Origin: Marinobacter iranensis
Lineage (GTDB): Bacteria > Pseudomonadota > Gammaproteobacteria > Pseudomonadales > Oleiphilaceae
Length of the DNA: 64,000 bases
Direction: 5' to 3'
Assembly (NCBI RefSeq): GCF_029207565.1
Contig: NZ_JANCMW010000003.1
Coordinates: 248,001 to 312,000 of the forward strand
The translations under genes were made by a program, and so were the position numbers. Below, in pieces: positions 34,474-42,583 of this stretch (its first letter is position 1; each line of letters opens with the position of its first letter). A model generated the notes under the pieces. It was not told the origin of the DNA. It searched no databases and saw nothing but the letters and a program-made list of their open reading frames with translations.

Positions 34474-35053
34474 CCATCGCCTCGGCCACGGTGGCCGCCT
34501 CGATACCGCGAAACTTCTCCAGCGGGCCGATCAGCGCACGGTTGATGAAAGGCATGGCTTTCATGCCCAACGCTTCAGCCGTGCGGTGTTCGTCCCGATC
34601 ACCCAGAAGCAGGCTGGGCTGGTAGATGGACAGGCAGGGATAACCCAGCGCCTTTACGCCATCTTCCAGCTCGCCTTTTACCCGGTTATAGAAAACGGTG
34701 GAGGAGGAAGAGGATGCGATGGCGGACATCAGAACAAAGGCCTTTACCCCATTGGCATGGCCAAGTTCGGCGGCTTTCATAGGGTAGCCAAAATCCACCT
34801 TGCGGAACTGCTCGCGGGATCCGGCTTTTTTGATGGTGGTGCCGAGGCAACAGACAATGGCATCCACCGCGAACAGTTCACTATGCTCATCAAGGCGATC
34901 AAAATCGATCTCCTGCTGGTGCAGCTTTTCATGGCTCAGCGGTAGCATCCGGCGTACGGGAGCGATAACCGACGAGACCTCGTCCCGGGCCAGCAGGCCT
35001 TTCAGTACCTTGCCACCGGTCAAACCAGTGGCACCTAACAGCATCACCTTCAT
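34379..35053 (-). CDS. NAD(P)-binding oxidoreductase (HTATIP2/TIP30-like atypical SDR)
   Basis: A 224-residue Rossmann protein starting KVMLLGATGLTGGKVLKGLL (cofactor motif GATGLTG). It carries the HTATIP2-like segment DAIVCCLGTTIKKAGSREQF, then KAFVLMSAIASSSSS and FYNRVKGELEDGVKALGYP. These proteins bind NADPH; their bacterial substrates are mostly unknown. The start at 35053 has GGGAG upstream and overlaps the Nmad3 stop by 4 bp (ATGA), so the two proteins are translated together. Its 3' end overlaps the convergent DUF1127 gene by 95 bp. Confidence 0.82.
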   Translation of the reverse strand: MKVMLLGATGLTGGKVLKGLLARDEVSSVIAPVRRMLPLSHEKLHQQEIDFDRLDEHSELFAVDAIVCCLGTTIKKAGSREQFRKVDFGYPMKAAELGHANGVKAFVLMSAIASSSSSTVFYNRVKGELEDGVKALGYPCLSIYQPSLLLGDRDEHRTAEALGMKAMPFINRALIGPLEKFRGIEAATVAEAMVNEVCSLVQHAPAEPVVRIHEYPGIVALART

Positions 35054-35892
35054 AGAATCTCCCTCAACCACGAAACAACACCCGGATTCCCGATAGTATC
35101 CAACACAAACTCCTGCCCCCGCGAGGCACTTTTCAGGTAGCAGTGCTCCCCATGCCGGGACCAGCGCGCCAGGTTACTGTGAAAACTCATCGCCGTATCC
35201 GCCGACTCCGGAAAGAAACAAGCAGGCAGGCGCCATTGTGTGGTGGAGGTTGCATCCGGCGCCGTCAAACGAAAGCGATCTTGCAGGCTGTCGAACACCC
35301 CGGCCCCTGGCAAGCCGGTTGATCGACCATCAAGCTGCAAGGTATCGGAGGCCACATACAGGGTATTCCCGCCATCCGGCTGACCGTGGAAATGCGGATG
35401 GTAACGGGCCCACCGCAGGTCGCTGGCAGACAGCTCATCGATACAGTGCACCTCGCCGATCTGCAGCCAGCCCCACAACCCGTGAAACGGGCGGGCCTGT
35501 TTTACAAACGTCCAAGCCCTGCCCTGCTTTTCCACCTCGCGGAACAGGCCGAAAAACAGGAACAAATCCCCCACGCCGACCTGTTGTTTACGAAGGTGCC
35601 CCTGGGCCGCGCCGGACTGTCCCAGGCAGGGCCGCCAGCCCGCTTCCCGGGGATACACGTCGGCGATCAGGTCCGGGTCCAGGTGGGCTTTGCGAGTGCC
35701 ACCACGCCGGTCGCCGGTCAGGTTGGCGACCAGTTTGCCCACATTCAGGCCATTGTGATGAATGTCCCGGTAGGCAATCCGGGAACGCGAATCCGGGATT
35801 GGCAGGGTGTAGAAGGTCCTGTCCGGGAACACCGGGCTGGGGCAACCACCCGCGGAAGAGTCAAAGCCTTTGCGGCTGAGGATCAGTTTCAT
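35050..35892 (-). CDS. Putative nucleotide modification-associated domain 3 (Nmad3) protein
   Basis: A 280-residue protein beginning MKLILSRKGFDSSAGGCPSP, then TLPIPDSRSRIAYRDIHHNG. I recognise this opening as the Nmad3 family, named from genomic association with modified-nucleotide systems; its biochemical role is not established. Conserved-looking polar residues (Lys8, Asp11, Ser12, Cys17) cluster at the start and could form an active site. It is translationally coupled to the HTATIP2-like gene and divergent from the MscS gene. No phage or restriction gene is nearby, so a link to DNA modification is unproven here. Confidence 0.7.
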   Translation of the reverse strand: MKLILSRKGFDSSAGGCPSPVFPDRTFYTLPIPDSRSRIAYRDIHHNGLNVGKLVANLTGDRRGGTRKAHLDPDLIADVYPREAGWRPCLGQSGAAQGHLRKQQVGVGDLFLFFGLFREVEKQGRAWTFVKQARPFHGLWGWLQIGEVHCIDELSASDLRWARYHPHFHGQPDGGNTLYVASDTLQLDGRSTGLPGAGVFDSLQDRFRLTAPDATSTTQWRLPACFFPESADTAMSFHSNLARWSRHGEHCYLKSASRGQEFVLDTIGNPGVVSWLREIL

Positions 35893-36005
35893 AAACGCAT
35901 TTTAAGGCCAGGGAACGGACCGCAACCATATCACGCCATGGAAAAGCAGTTTAAACTGGCCGGAATAGCAGACTGGCCCACCCGCTGATTCAACGCCCAT
36001 TGCCC

Positions 36006-37079
36006 ATGACTGATTTTGAAACCCTGAACGCGCTGCAGGCAGGCTTGGAAGGCTGGTTTTATCCCGGCATAACTGCCCTGCTTTCCGTTGTATTTACCTT
36101 CCTGGTGTACAAGGGCGTGCTGGCCGTCGTTCAACGGTTGACCCGCAGCAGGACCGTTCCCCGGCTCTTCCTGGATGCCTCTTCGACCGCCCTGGGCGTT
36201 GTCATTGCCCTCGTGGTGCTCAACGGTGTGCTGGAGGCAGCCTCGCCCGACTTGCCGCTGCTAAGCCACTTTCAGCACGCGGCAACCCTGTTGCTGATTG
36301 TGGCGGTCACCTGGGCCCTGGTCCGCTGCACCTCCGCTATCGGCGATGTTATTGTCTCCCTGAATCCGGTACTGGAAGGCCAGTGGAAACGCGCCCGCAA
36401 GGTGGAAACGCAAACGCGGTTTCTGGTGAGGGTGCTGAACATTCTTATCGTCATTGTGGGCCTGGGCGCGGCGCTGGTGACCTTCGAGCCGGTTCGCCAC
36501 CTGGGCAGCAGCCTGCTGGCGTCGGCGGGTATTGGCGGCATTATTCTCGGCTTTGCCGCCAAGCCGGTGCTGGGCAACCTGTTGGCGGGCATGCAGATCG
36601 CTTTGACCCAGCCATTCCGCATCGACGACGTGCTCCATGTGCAGGGCGAGTGGTGCTGGGTGGAGGAGGTGACTGCAACTTACGTGGTGCTGAGAGTGTG
36701 GGACCTGCGGCGGCTGGTGGTGCCGCTGCAATGGTTCATCGAGAATCCGTTCCAGAACTGGTCAAGGAACGACACCGAAATGATGGGAACGGTGTTCATC
36801 AACGTCGATTACTCCATGCCCATCGAGCCCCTGCGCACCGAGTTCGACAGGCTTCTGAAGCAGGCGCCAGAGTGGGACGGCAAGACCAACATCGTACAGG
36901 TGACCGAAGCGGCCGATACCAACATTCAGGTGCGCTTCCTGTTGAGCGCCAGAGATTCAAGCGCCCTGTGGAATCTCCGCTGCGCAATCCGCGAGGGCCT
37001 GATCACCTTCATCCAGGAGCAGTTCCCCGAGCACCTTCCGCGCGTCCGCGCCAGGCTGGTGGAAAAGCCGGAGCAGTAG
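36006..37079 (+). CDS. Mechanosensitive ion channel family protein (MscS type)
   Basis: A 357-residue inner-membrane protein with about four N-terminal helices and the MscS pore/beta-domain signature: GIGGIILGFAAKPVLGNLLA, then GMQIALTQPFRIDDVLHVQG. It would open under membrane tension and release solutes during hypo-osmotic shock, or act as a small modulatory channel. The ATG at 36006 is preferred over the in-frame TTG two codons earlier. It is convergent with cheV, with only 3 bp between stops. The extended N-terminal membrane domain places it among the YnaI/YbdG-like or MscM-like members. Confidence 0.88.
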   Translation: MTDFETLNALQAGLEGWFYPGITALLSVVFTFLVYKGVLAVVQRLTRSRTVPRLFLDASSTALGVVIALVVLNGVLEAASPDLPLLSHFQHAATLLLIVAVTWALVRCTSAIGDVIVSLNPVLEGQWKRARKVETQTRFLVRVLNILIVIVGLGAALVTFEPVRHLGSSLLASAGIGGIILGFAAKPVLGNLLAGMQIALTQPFRIDDVLHVQGEWCWVEEVTATYVVLRVWDLRRLVVPLQWFIENPFQNWSRNDTEMMGTVFINVDYSMPIEPLRTEFDRLLKQAPEWDGKTNIVQVTEAADTNIQVRFLLSARDSSALWNLRCAIREGLITFIQEQFPEHLPRVRARLVEKPEQ

Positions 37080-37082
37080 CGA

Positions 37083-37967
37083 TCAGCCCCGCTCTGCTCC
37101 ACGCAGCATAGCGTGCAGCAACTCTTCCGCATCAAACTTGGTCAATGCCTCGTCCGCGCCCACCTGTTTGGCGTAGCTCACGCTCATCTCGCTGTTCAGG
37201 GAGGTGTGAAGAATGATGTACGGTTGCTTCAGCGAACTGTTGTCCCGCACATTAAAGGTCAGCTCATAGCCGTCCAGCCCTGGCATTTCGATGTCGCTCA
37301 CCAGGACATCAATGGGCTTGCCTTCGCCGTCGGAGTTGAGCATCAGATCCAGCGCATCCTGGCCGTTGGTGGTCACGAAATAGCTCACATCCTTGCTGTC
37401 CAGCGCGTCGGACAGCTGCTTTCGCGCTACCTGGGAGTCATCCACAAGCAGTATGTTCAGGCCTTTCAGGGTTTCCCGCTGCACGTCCGTCAGTGCCACG
37501 TCACGGGGATTGACGGACTCAGGGTACACCCGCGCCAGCAGCAGTTCCACATCCAGCAACTGAACAATCTGGTCCTCAATGGTCACCAGGCCGGTGATGA
37601 AGGCCCGGTCGCCCAGGCTCTTGGGCGGTGGCGTCACATCCTTCCAGTCCGTCTCGACGATCTTCCGCACGCTGCGCACCAGGAAGCCGATTTCCCGGCG
37701 CTGGATGTCGGTTATGATGATGGAGGCGGTCTTGCGTTCTTCAACCGTCAGTGGCGGATAGCCCACCGCTGCCGCCATATCGATCACCGGCACCGCCGAA
37801 CCCCGAAAACTCATGGTGCCGACCACCGCTGAATGGCTGTGGGGCAGCTTGGTCAGCGGCACAAAGGGCATGATCTCCCGGATTTTCAGGGTGCCCAGGC
37901 CAAAGGGCCTATGGCTTGTCAGATAGAACAGCAACAGTTTCTGGGGGTGCTTGGTGCCCTCGGCCAT
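37083..37967 (-). CDS. Chemotaxis protein CheV (CheW domain plus response-regulator receiver)
   Basis: A 294-residue soluble protein. Residues about 10-160 form a CheW-like coupling domain (FGLGTLKIREIM; VVGTMSFRGSAVPVIDMA). Residues about 170-290 form a receiver domain with the acidic pair in LLVDDSQ, phosphoacceptor Asp225 in VSDIEMPGLDG and the late lysine in LTKFDAEE. CheV links chemoreceptors to CheA and tunes the array by phosphorylation. It stands alone, without other che genes, as is common for CheV paralogues in motile gammaproteobacteria. ATG start at 37967; the gene is convergent with the MscS gene. Confidence 0.93.
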   Translation of the reverse strand: MAEGTKHPQKLLLFYLTSHRPFGLGTLKIREIMPFVPLTKLPHSHSAVVGTMSFRGSAVPVIDMAAAVGYPPLTVEERKTASIIITDIQRREIGFLVRSVRKIVETDWKDVTPPPKSLGDRAFITGLVTIEDQIVQLLDVELLLARVYPESVNPRDVALTDVQRETLKGLNILLVDDSQVARKQLSDALDSKDVSYFVTTNGQDALDLMLNSDGEGKPIDVLVSDIEMPGLDGYELTFNVRDNSSLKQPYIILHTSLNSEMSVSYAKQVGADEALTKFDAEELLHAMLRGAERG

Positions 37968-38082
37968 AACCTTGTAACCTGTCTGGATCTTTGCGAGAAG
38001 TATAACAGGCCGACAATATCATGCCGGCCCACCTGAAATTGTAAGATTTTGCAGCCGCCGCGCTACCCGAGATGAACGCCCG

Positions 38083-39087
38083 ATGAAGAACCTGACCTTC
38101 TCTTCCCACTACGCCAGGTCCGTCCTTTACGGCCTGGAGAAGGCGGGCGGCTATTCCGATGAACTACTACGTAATAACGGCATTGACCCGGAATTCATTA
38201 ACTCACCACGAGCGCGGGTGCCCACCGAACAGTTCATTCGCCTGTTCCGCCTGGTGTGGGGCAAGCTGGATGACGAATTCATGGGCCGCACCAACCAGCC
38301 CTGCCGTGTAGGACACTTCCATCTGATGGGGTCGCTGGTGGTGCACAGCGACAACCTGGAAGAGGTGATCCGCCAGAGCATTCGCTGCTACCGGCTGTTT
38401 TCCGACGACATTGTGATTGAGCTGGACACCAGCGGCGAGGATGTGGAGCTGAGCATCACCCACCGCCACCCGGAGCTGGACCCGGACAACTTCCTGGTGG
38501 AGTGGCTGTTGCTGGTATGGCACCGCCTGGTGGGCTGGCTGATCGGCCGCAAGATCGTACTCAGTCACGCCACTTTCCAGCATGAACTGCCGGGCCACTT
38601 CGATGAGTACCGCTTCGTATTTCCCTGCCAGTGTTTCTTCAATCGCGACCGCAACAGCCTGTTCTTCAGCCGCAACTACCTGGATATGCCGGTGACCCGC
38701 ACGCCGGCGGAGCTGGACGACTTCATCTCCCAGTCACCCCGCAAAATGCTGATCTGGACCGATGAGGATGACAGCCTGACCACGCGGGTGCGGCAGATCC
38801 TGGAAAGCGTGGAAGACGAACGGTTACCCACCCAGGAGCAGATGGCCGGGCAACTGCACATGACGGCCTATACCCTGTCGCGGAAGCTGAAGGCGGAGGG
38901 CAGTTCCTACCAGAAGATCAAGGACAACCTGCGACGGGACCAGGCGGTGATCATGCTCACGCGGCAGAACCTGACTGTGTCGGAGATTTCGTCACAGTTG
39001 GGGTTTGCCGAGCCCGGCGCCTTTTCCCGTGCCTTCAAGCACTGGACCGGGCTCAGCCCACTGGCCTACCGTAAGCAGGACCAGTAG
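38083..39087 (+). CDS. AraC family transcriptional regulator
   Basis: A 334-residue regulator with an N-terminal arabinose-binding-like domain of the OruR/MmoR type (about 15-200; VGHFHLMGSLVVHSDNLEEV). A C-terminal double helix-turn-helix follows (MAGQLHMTAYTLSRKLKAEG; VSEISSQLGFAEPGAFSRAF, then KHWTGLSPLAYR). It is convergent with the thiolase gene, 12 bp between ends, so it may or may not control the beta-oxidation genes next door. Members of this group often regulate fatty-acid, ornithine or lipase genes. ATG start; no clear operator noted. Confidence 0.88.
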   Translation: MKNLTFSSHYARSVLYGLEKAGGYSDELLRNNGIDPEFINSPRARVPTEQFIRLFRLVWGKLDDEFMGRTNQPCRVGHFHLMGSLVVHSDNLEEVIRQSIRCYRLFSDDIVIELDTSGEDVELSITHRHPELDPDNFLVEWLLLVWHRLVGWLIGRKIVLSHATFQHELPGHFDEYRFVFPCQCFFNRDRNSLFFSRNYLDMPVTRTPAELDDFISQSPRKMLIWTDEDDSLTTRVRQILESVEDERLPTQEQMAGQLHMTAYTLSRKLKAEGSSYQKIKDNLRRDQAVIMLTRQNLTVSEISSQLGFAEPGAFSRAFKHWTGLSPLAYRKQDQ

Positions 39088-39099
39088 TTTCCAGAGGTT

Positions 39100-40281
39100 T
39101 TACAGCAGTTCGATCGCCACGGCGGTACCTTCCCCGCCACCAATGCACAGGGACGCCACACCGCGTTTGAGGCCACGCTGTTTCAGGGCGTTGATCAAGG
39201 TGATCATGATCCGCGACCCTGAGGAGCCAATGGGATGGCCGAGGGCGCAGGCGCCTCCGTGGACGTTGACCTTGTTGGCATCGAGCCCAAGCTCGTTGAT
39301 GGCGGCCAGGGTGACCACGGCGAAGGCTTCGTTGATTTCGAACAGATCGACGTCGTCGCGGCTCCAGCCGGCTTTTTTCAGTACCTTTTCGATGGCACCG
39401 ATGGGCGCGAGGGTGAACTCGGCCGGCAGGCGGGCGTGGGTGGCGTGGGCGACGATTCTGGCCTGGGGCACCAGGCCACGGGCGTCGGCTTCGGCCGCAG
39501 AGGCCAGTACCATAGCGGAGGCGCCGTCGCTGATGGAGCTGGCGTTGGCGGCGGTAACGGAGCCGTCTTTGGCGAAGGCCGGTTTGAGATGGGGGATTTT
39601 CTCGGGTTTGGCCTTGCCGGGTTGTTCGTCGGTGTCGACTTCGGTGTCGCCGCCACGGCCGGAGACGGTGACCGATACGATTTCATCCCGGAACCAGCCA
39701 TTCTCGATGGCGGCAAGGGATTTCTGCAGTGAGCCGATGGCGAATTCGTCCATGGCCTGGCGGCTGATGTCGTATTTGTCGGCGGTGCGCTGGGCGAAGA
39801 CGCCCATGAGGCCGCCTTCGTAGGCGTCTTCGAGGCCGTCGAGGAACATGGAGTCCATGATCTGGCCGTGGCCCATGCGGTAGCCGCCGCGGGCTTTGGG
39901 CAGCAGGTACGGTGCCTGGCTCATGTTTTCCATGCCGCCGGCGACCATGATGTTGTTGGTGCCGGCTTTGATCTGGTCGTGGGCCATGATGACGGCTTGC
40001 ATGCCGGAGCCGCACATTTTGTTGACGGTGGTGCAGCCGCTGGAGTCGGGGATGCCGGAGGCGCGGGAGGCCTGTCTCGCCGGTGCCTGGCCGAGGCCGC
40101 CCGGCAGTACGCAGCCCATGATGACTTCCTGGATGTCTGCCGGTTGCAGGCCGCTTCTTTCGATGGCTGCTTTGATGGAGGTGGCGCCCAGGTCCGGGGA
40201 ACGCACGGAGCTCAGGTCGCCCATCATTCCGCCCATGGGGGTTCTGGCGGAGCCTGCTATTACTACGTCGTTGCTGTTCAT
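39100..40281 (-). CDS. Acetyl-CoA C-acyltransferase (thiolase)
   Basis: A 393-residue thiolase with nucleophile Cys90 in NKMCGSGMQA, the EINEAFAVV motif, the GHPIGSSG histidine and the C-terminal SLCIGGGEG cysteine. It cleaves 3-ketoacyl-CoA to acetyl-CoA and a shortened acyl-CoA, or condenses two acetyl-CoA. The start at 40281 is set by AGAGGA upstream; the frame continues upstream only into repeat DNA (40309-40418). It is the last gene of a minus-strand set with acyl-CoA dehydrogenase, HSD10-like SDR and acyl-CoA synthetase, and is separated from the dehydrogenase gene by the repeat element. Confidence 0.92.
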   Translation of the reverse strand: MNSNDVVIAGSARTPMGGMMGDLSSVRSPDLGATSIKAAIERSGLQPADIQEVIMGCVLPGGLGQAPARQASRASGIPDSSGCTTVNKMCGSGMQAVIMAHDQIKAGTNNIMVAGGMENMSQAPYLLPKARGGYRMGHGQIMDSMFLDGLEDAYEGGLMGVFAQRTADKYDISRQAMDEFAIGSLQKSLAAIENGWFRDEIVSVTVSGRGGDTEVDTDEQPGKAKPEKIPHLKPAFAKDGSVTAANASSISDGASAMVLASAAEADARGLVPQARIVAHATHARLPAEFTLAPIGAIEKVLKKAGWSRDDVDLFEINEAFAVVTLAAINELGLDANKVNVHGGACALGHPIGSSGSRIMITLINALKQRGLKRGVASLCIGGGEGTAVAIELL

Positions 40282-40308
40282 TTCTTTAATCCTCTGATTT
40301 CGGTGCAA

Positions 40309-40418
40309 GGCCGTGTGGGTGACCTTCCTCCGGGACACGCTGTAAATACGTCCCTGTACGCTCGACAAAAGCCATCCATGGCTTTTGACGGTCCCGGAGG
40401 AAGGTCACCCACCCGGCC
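40309..40418. repeat. Palindromic repeat element, copy A: 28-bp inverted arms around a conserved 54-nt core
   Basis: The left arm (40309-40336) and right arm (40391-40418) are inverted copies of 28 bp with one mismatch. The core 40337-40390 is 54 nt and holds an inner perfect hairpin with 10-bp arms (40366-40387, around CCATCCATGG). On the minus strand the core contains GTACAGGGACGTATTTACAG. Copy B at 63077-63180 has the same 54-nt core length and nearly the same core, but unrelated arms. The element lies between the acyl-CoA dehydrogenase stop and the thiolase start. Confidence 0.9.
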
Positions 40419-40448
40419 CCCAGATTGTGAGACGGATGTTCGTCTTGG

Positions 40449-41600
40449 CTATGCTTTACCCAAGACAGACCGGGCAATAATTTCTTTCATTACTTCGGAT
40501 GTACCGCCGTATATTCTCTGTACCCTCGCATCGATAAACGCTCTCGAAATCGGGTACTCGCTGGTGTAGCCGTAACCGCCAAACAACTGCAGGCAACCAT
40601 CCGCTACCCGGCACTGCATTTCTGTGGCGCTGTACTTGGCCATGGAGGCGGTCGGGGCGTCGAGTTCGCCTTTTTCGTACAGTGCGATGCATTCGTCGAC
40701 GAAGGCGCGGTTGACGCGGCAGTCGGTTTCCATGCGGGCGATTTCGAAGCGGGTGTTTTGCAGTTGGGCCAGTTTCTGGCCGAACAGTTCCCGTTCCTGG
40801 GCGTAGTTAATCGTAAGGTCCAGGGCGCCGCGGGCGGCGGCGACGCCGAGGGCGCCGATGACCAGGCGTTCGCGGGGGAGTTCGCGCATGAGGTACATGA
40901 AGCCCTGGCCTTCTTCGCCCAGCAGTGCCGACGCAGGGATGCGCATGTCGGAGAAGAAGAGTTCCGAGGTGTCGCCGGAGTGTTGGCCGATTTTGTCGAG
41001 GTTGCGGCCTTTGCTGTAGCCCGGTAATGAGGTGTCTACCAGGAACAGGCTGATGCCACGGGCGCCGGCTTTGGGGTCGGTTTTGGCGGCGACGATGACC
41101 ATGTCGGCGTGTTGGCCGTTGGTGATGAAGGTCTTGGAGCCGTTGAGGATGTAGTCGTCCCCGTCTTTCACGGCACTGGTACGGATGGCCTGGAGGTCGC
41201 TGCCGGCGCCGGGTTCGGTCATGGCGATGGCGCCGACGGCTTCGCCGGAGACCATTTTGGGCAGCCAATACTGGCGCTGTTCCTCGTTGCCGATGTGGCT
41301 GAGGTACGGCGCGACGATGTCGGAGTGGACCATCACGTTGGTGGACAATGCGCCGAAGCCCATGCGGGCCATTTCTTCGCCTACCACCACGGAGTACAGG
41401 AAGGGCGCGCCGCAGCCGCCCCAGTCTTCGGGTACGTCGACGCACAGCATGCCGGCGTTGCCCAGGGTGTTCCAGAGTTCCCGGGGAACGATGCCGGATT
41501 TTTCCCAGGCTTCGTAGTGGGGGGTCACCTCGGTTTCCAGGGCCTTGATGACGGATTCCCGGAACATGTCGAGCTCTTCTTTATCAACAACGCTGGTCAT
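40449..41600 (-). CDS. Acyl-CoA dehydrogenase
   Basis: A 383-residue ACAD with the signatures GAIAMTEPGAGSDLQAIRTS and CLQLFGGYGYTSEYPISRAF, then IDARVQRIYGGTSEVMKEII. The residue equivalent to the catalytic Glu of short/medium-chain enzymes falls in the RIYGGTSEVMK segment. It introduces the 2,3 double bond into acyl-CoA using FAD and passes electrons to ETF. AAGGAG precedes the ATG at 41600. It lies 32 bp after the HSD10-like gene. Chain-length preference is unknown; its length and motifs fit short, branched or medium acyl chains. Confidence 0.9.
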   Translation of the reverse strand: MTSVVDKEELDMFRESVIKALETEVTPHYEAWEKSGIVPRELWNTLGNAGMLCVDVPEDWGGCGAPFLYSVVVGEEMARMGFGALSTNVMVHSDIVAPYLSHIGNEEQRQYWLPKMVSGEAVGAIAMTEPGAGSDLQAIRTSAVKDGDDYILNGSKTFITNGQHADMVIVAAKTDPKAGARGISLFLVDTSLPGYSKGRNLDKIGQHSGDTSELFFSDMRIPASALLGEEGQGFMYLMRELPRERLVIGALGVAAARGALDLTINYAQERELFGQKLAQLQNTRFEIARMETDCRVNRAFVDECIALYEKGELDAPTASMAKYSATEMQCRVADGCLQLFGGYGYTSEYPISRAFIDARVQRIYGGTSEVMKEIIARSVLGKA

Positions 41601-41632
41601 GGTTGTCTCCTTCAATTGCTTGGGCACCGGAA

Positions 41633-42394
41633 TTACCGGGGCGCCATTCGCAGGGCGTTGTCGAGGCGGATTACCTCGCCGTTGAGGATCGGGTTACGCA
41701 CCATCTGGTCCACCAGCATGCCGAATTCCTCGGCCTTGCCCAGGCGTTTGGGGAACGGCAGTGTGGCGGCCAGGCTGTCCTGCACTTCCTGGGGCATGCC
41801 GGCCATCATCGGGGTCATGAAAATGCCCGGTGCGATGGTGTTTACGCGGATGCCTTCCCGCGCCAGTTCCCGTGCGGACTGCAATGTCATCGCCACAACG
41901 CCGCCCTTGGAGGCGCTGTAGGCGGCCTGGCCGATCTGGCCTTCAAAGGCCGCAACAGAAGCGGTGGATATCACCACGCCCCGTTCGCCATCGGCGTTGG
42001 GTTCGCGCTGGGCCATGTCGGCGGCGGCCAGGCGCATGATGTTGAAGGTGCCTACCAGGTTAACCTGGATAACCTTGTTGAAGTTCTCCAGCGGCATGGG
42101 GCCGTCCTTGCCGAGGATCTTGGCGGCGGGCGCGATGCCGGCGCAATTGACGGCGATGCCGCACAGGCCGTGGGCGTCTCGGGCGGCTTTAACAGCGGCT
42201 TCGGCGCTTTCGGCGGAGGACACGTCGCACTCGATGAACACGCCACCAATGTCCCTGGCGACGGCTTCGCCCTTCTCTTTCGACAGGTCGAAAATGGCCA
42301 CTTTACAGCCGGCCGCGGCCAGTGCGCGGGCGGCGCCTTCGCCGAGGCCTGAAGCGCCACCGGTCACAATGGCTGGTACACCTTGAAATTCCAT
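41633..42394 (-). CDS. 3-hydroxyacyl-CoA dehydrogenase of SDR type (HSD17B10-like)
   Basis: A 253-residue SDR with cofactor motif GGASGLGEGAA, NCAG, the catalytic Ser in ISTASVAAFEGQIGQ and YSASK. The long loop KILGKDGPMPLENFNKVIQV and the segment RVNTIAPGIFMTPMM are characteristic of HSD10 (type 2 3-hydroxyacyl-CoA dehydrogenase). It oxidises 3-hydroxyacyl-CoA, including 2-methyl-3-hydroxybutyryl-CoA in isoleucine breakdown. AGGAG precedes the ATG. It begins the unit SDR-ACAD-thiolase, because a terminator (42526-42550) separates it from the acyl-CoA synthetase gene upstream. Confidence 0.9.
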   Translation of the reverse strand: MEFQGVPAIVTGGASGLGEGAARALAAAGCKVAIFDLSKEKGEAVARDIGGVFIECDVSSAESAEAAVKAARDAHGLCGIAVNCAGIAPAAKILGKDGPMPLENFNKVIQVNLVGTFNIMRLAAADMAQREPNADGERGVVISTASVAAFEGQIGQAAYSASKGGVVAMTLQSARELAREGIRVNTIAPGIFMTPMMAGMPQEVQDSLAATLPFPKRLGKAEEFGMLVDQMVRNPILNGEVIRLDNALRMAPR

Positions 42395-42525
42395 GTCTGT
42401 CTCCTGGTATCAGCATCGCCGGCGCAGCCCCAAAGGCCCGCCGGCAATCCGTTCGAATGTGGATATGGGATCAGTCTGTCTCAGTCACCTCCTGGGCGCC
42501 ATGACATAACCGGGCAGGAAATTTG

Positions 42526-42550
42526 ATAAAAATTGACACCCCGGGGTCAA
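42526..42550 (-). terminator. Rho-independent terminator after the acyl-CoA synthetase gene
   Basis: On the minus strand a hairpin TTGAC/GTCAA with GC-rich centre (42533-42550) is followed by TTTTT (42528-42532). It lies about 34 bp after the acyl-CoA synthetase stop. The downstream SDR therefore needs its own promoter in 42395-42525. Confidence 0.75.
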
Positions 42551-42583
42551 AACCGCGCCGGCCCCGGGGCTTACAGCAGGCGG

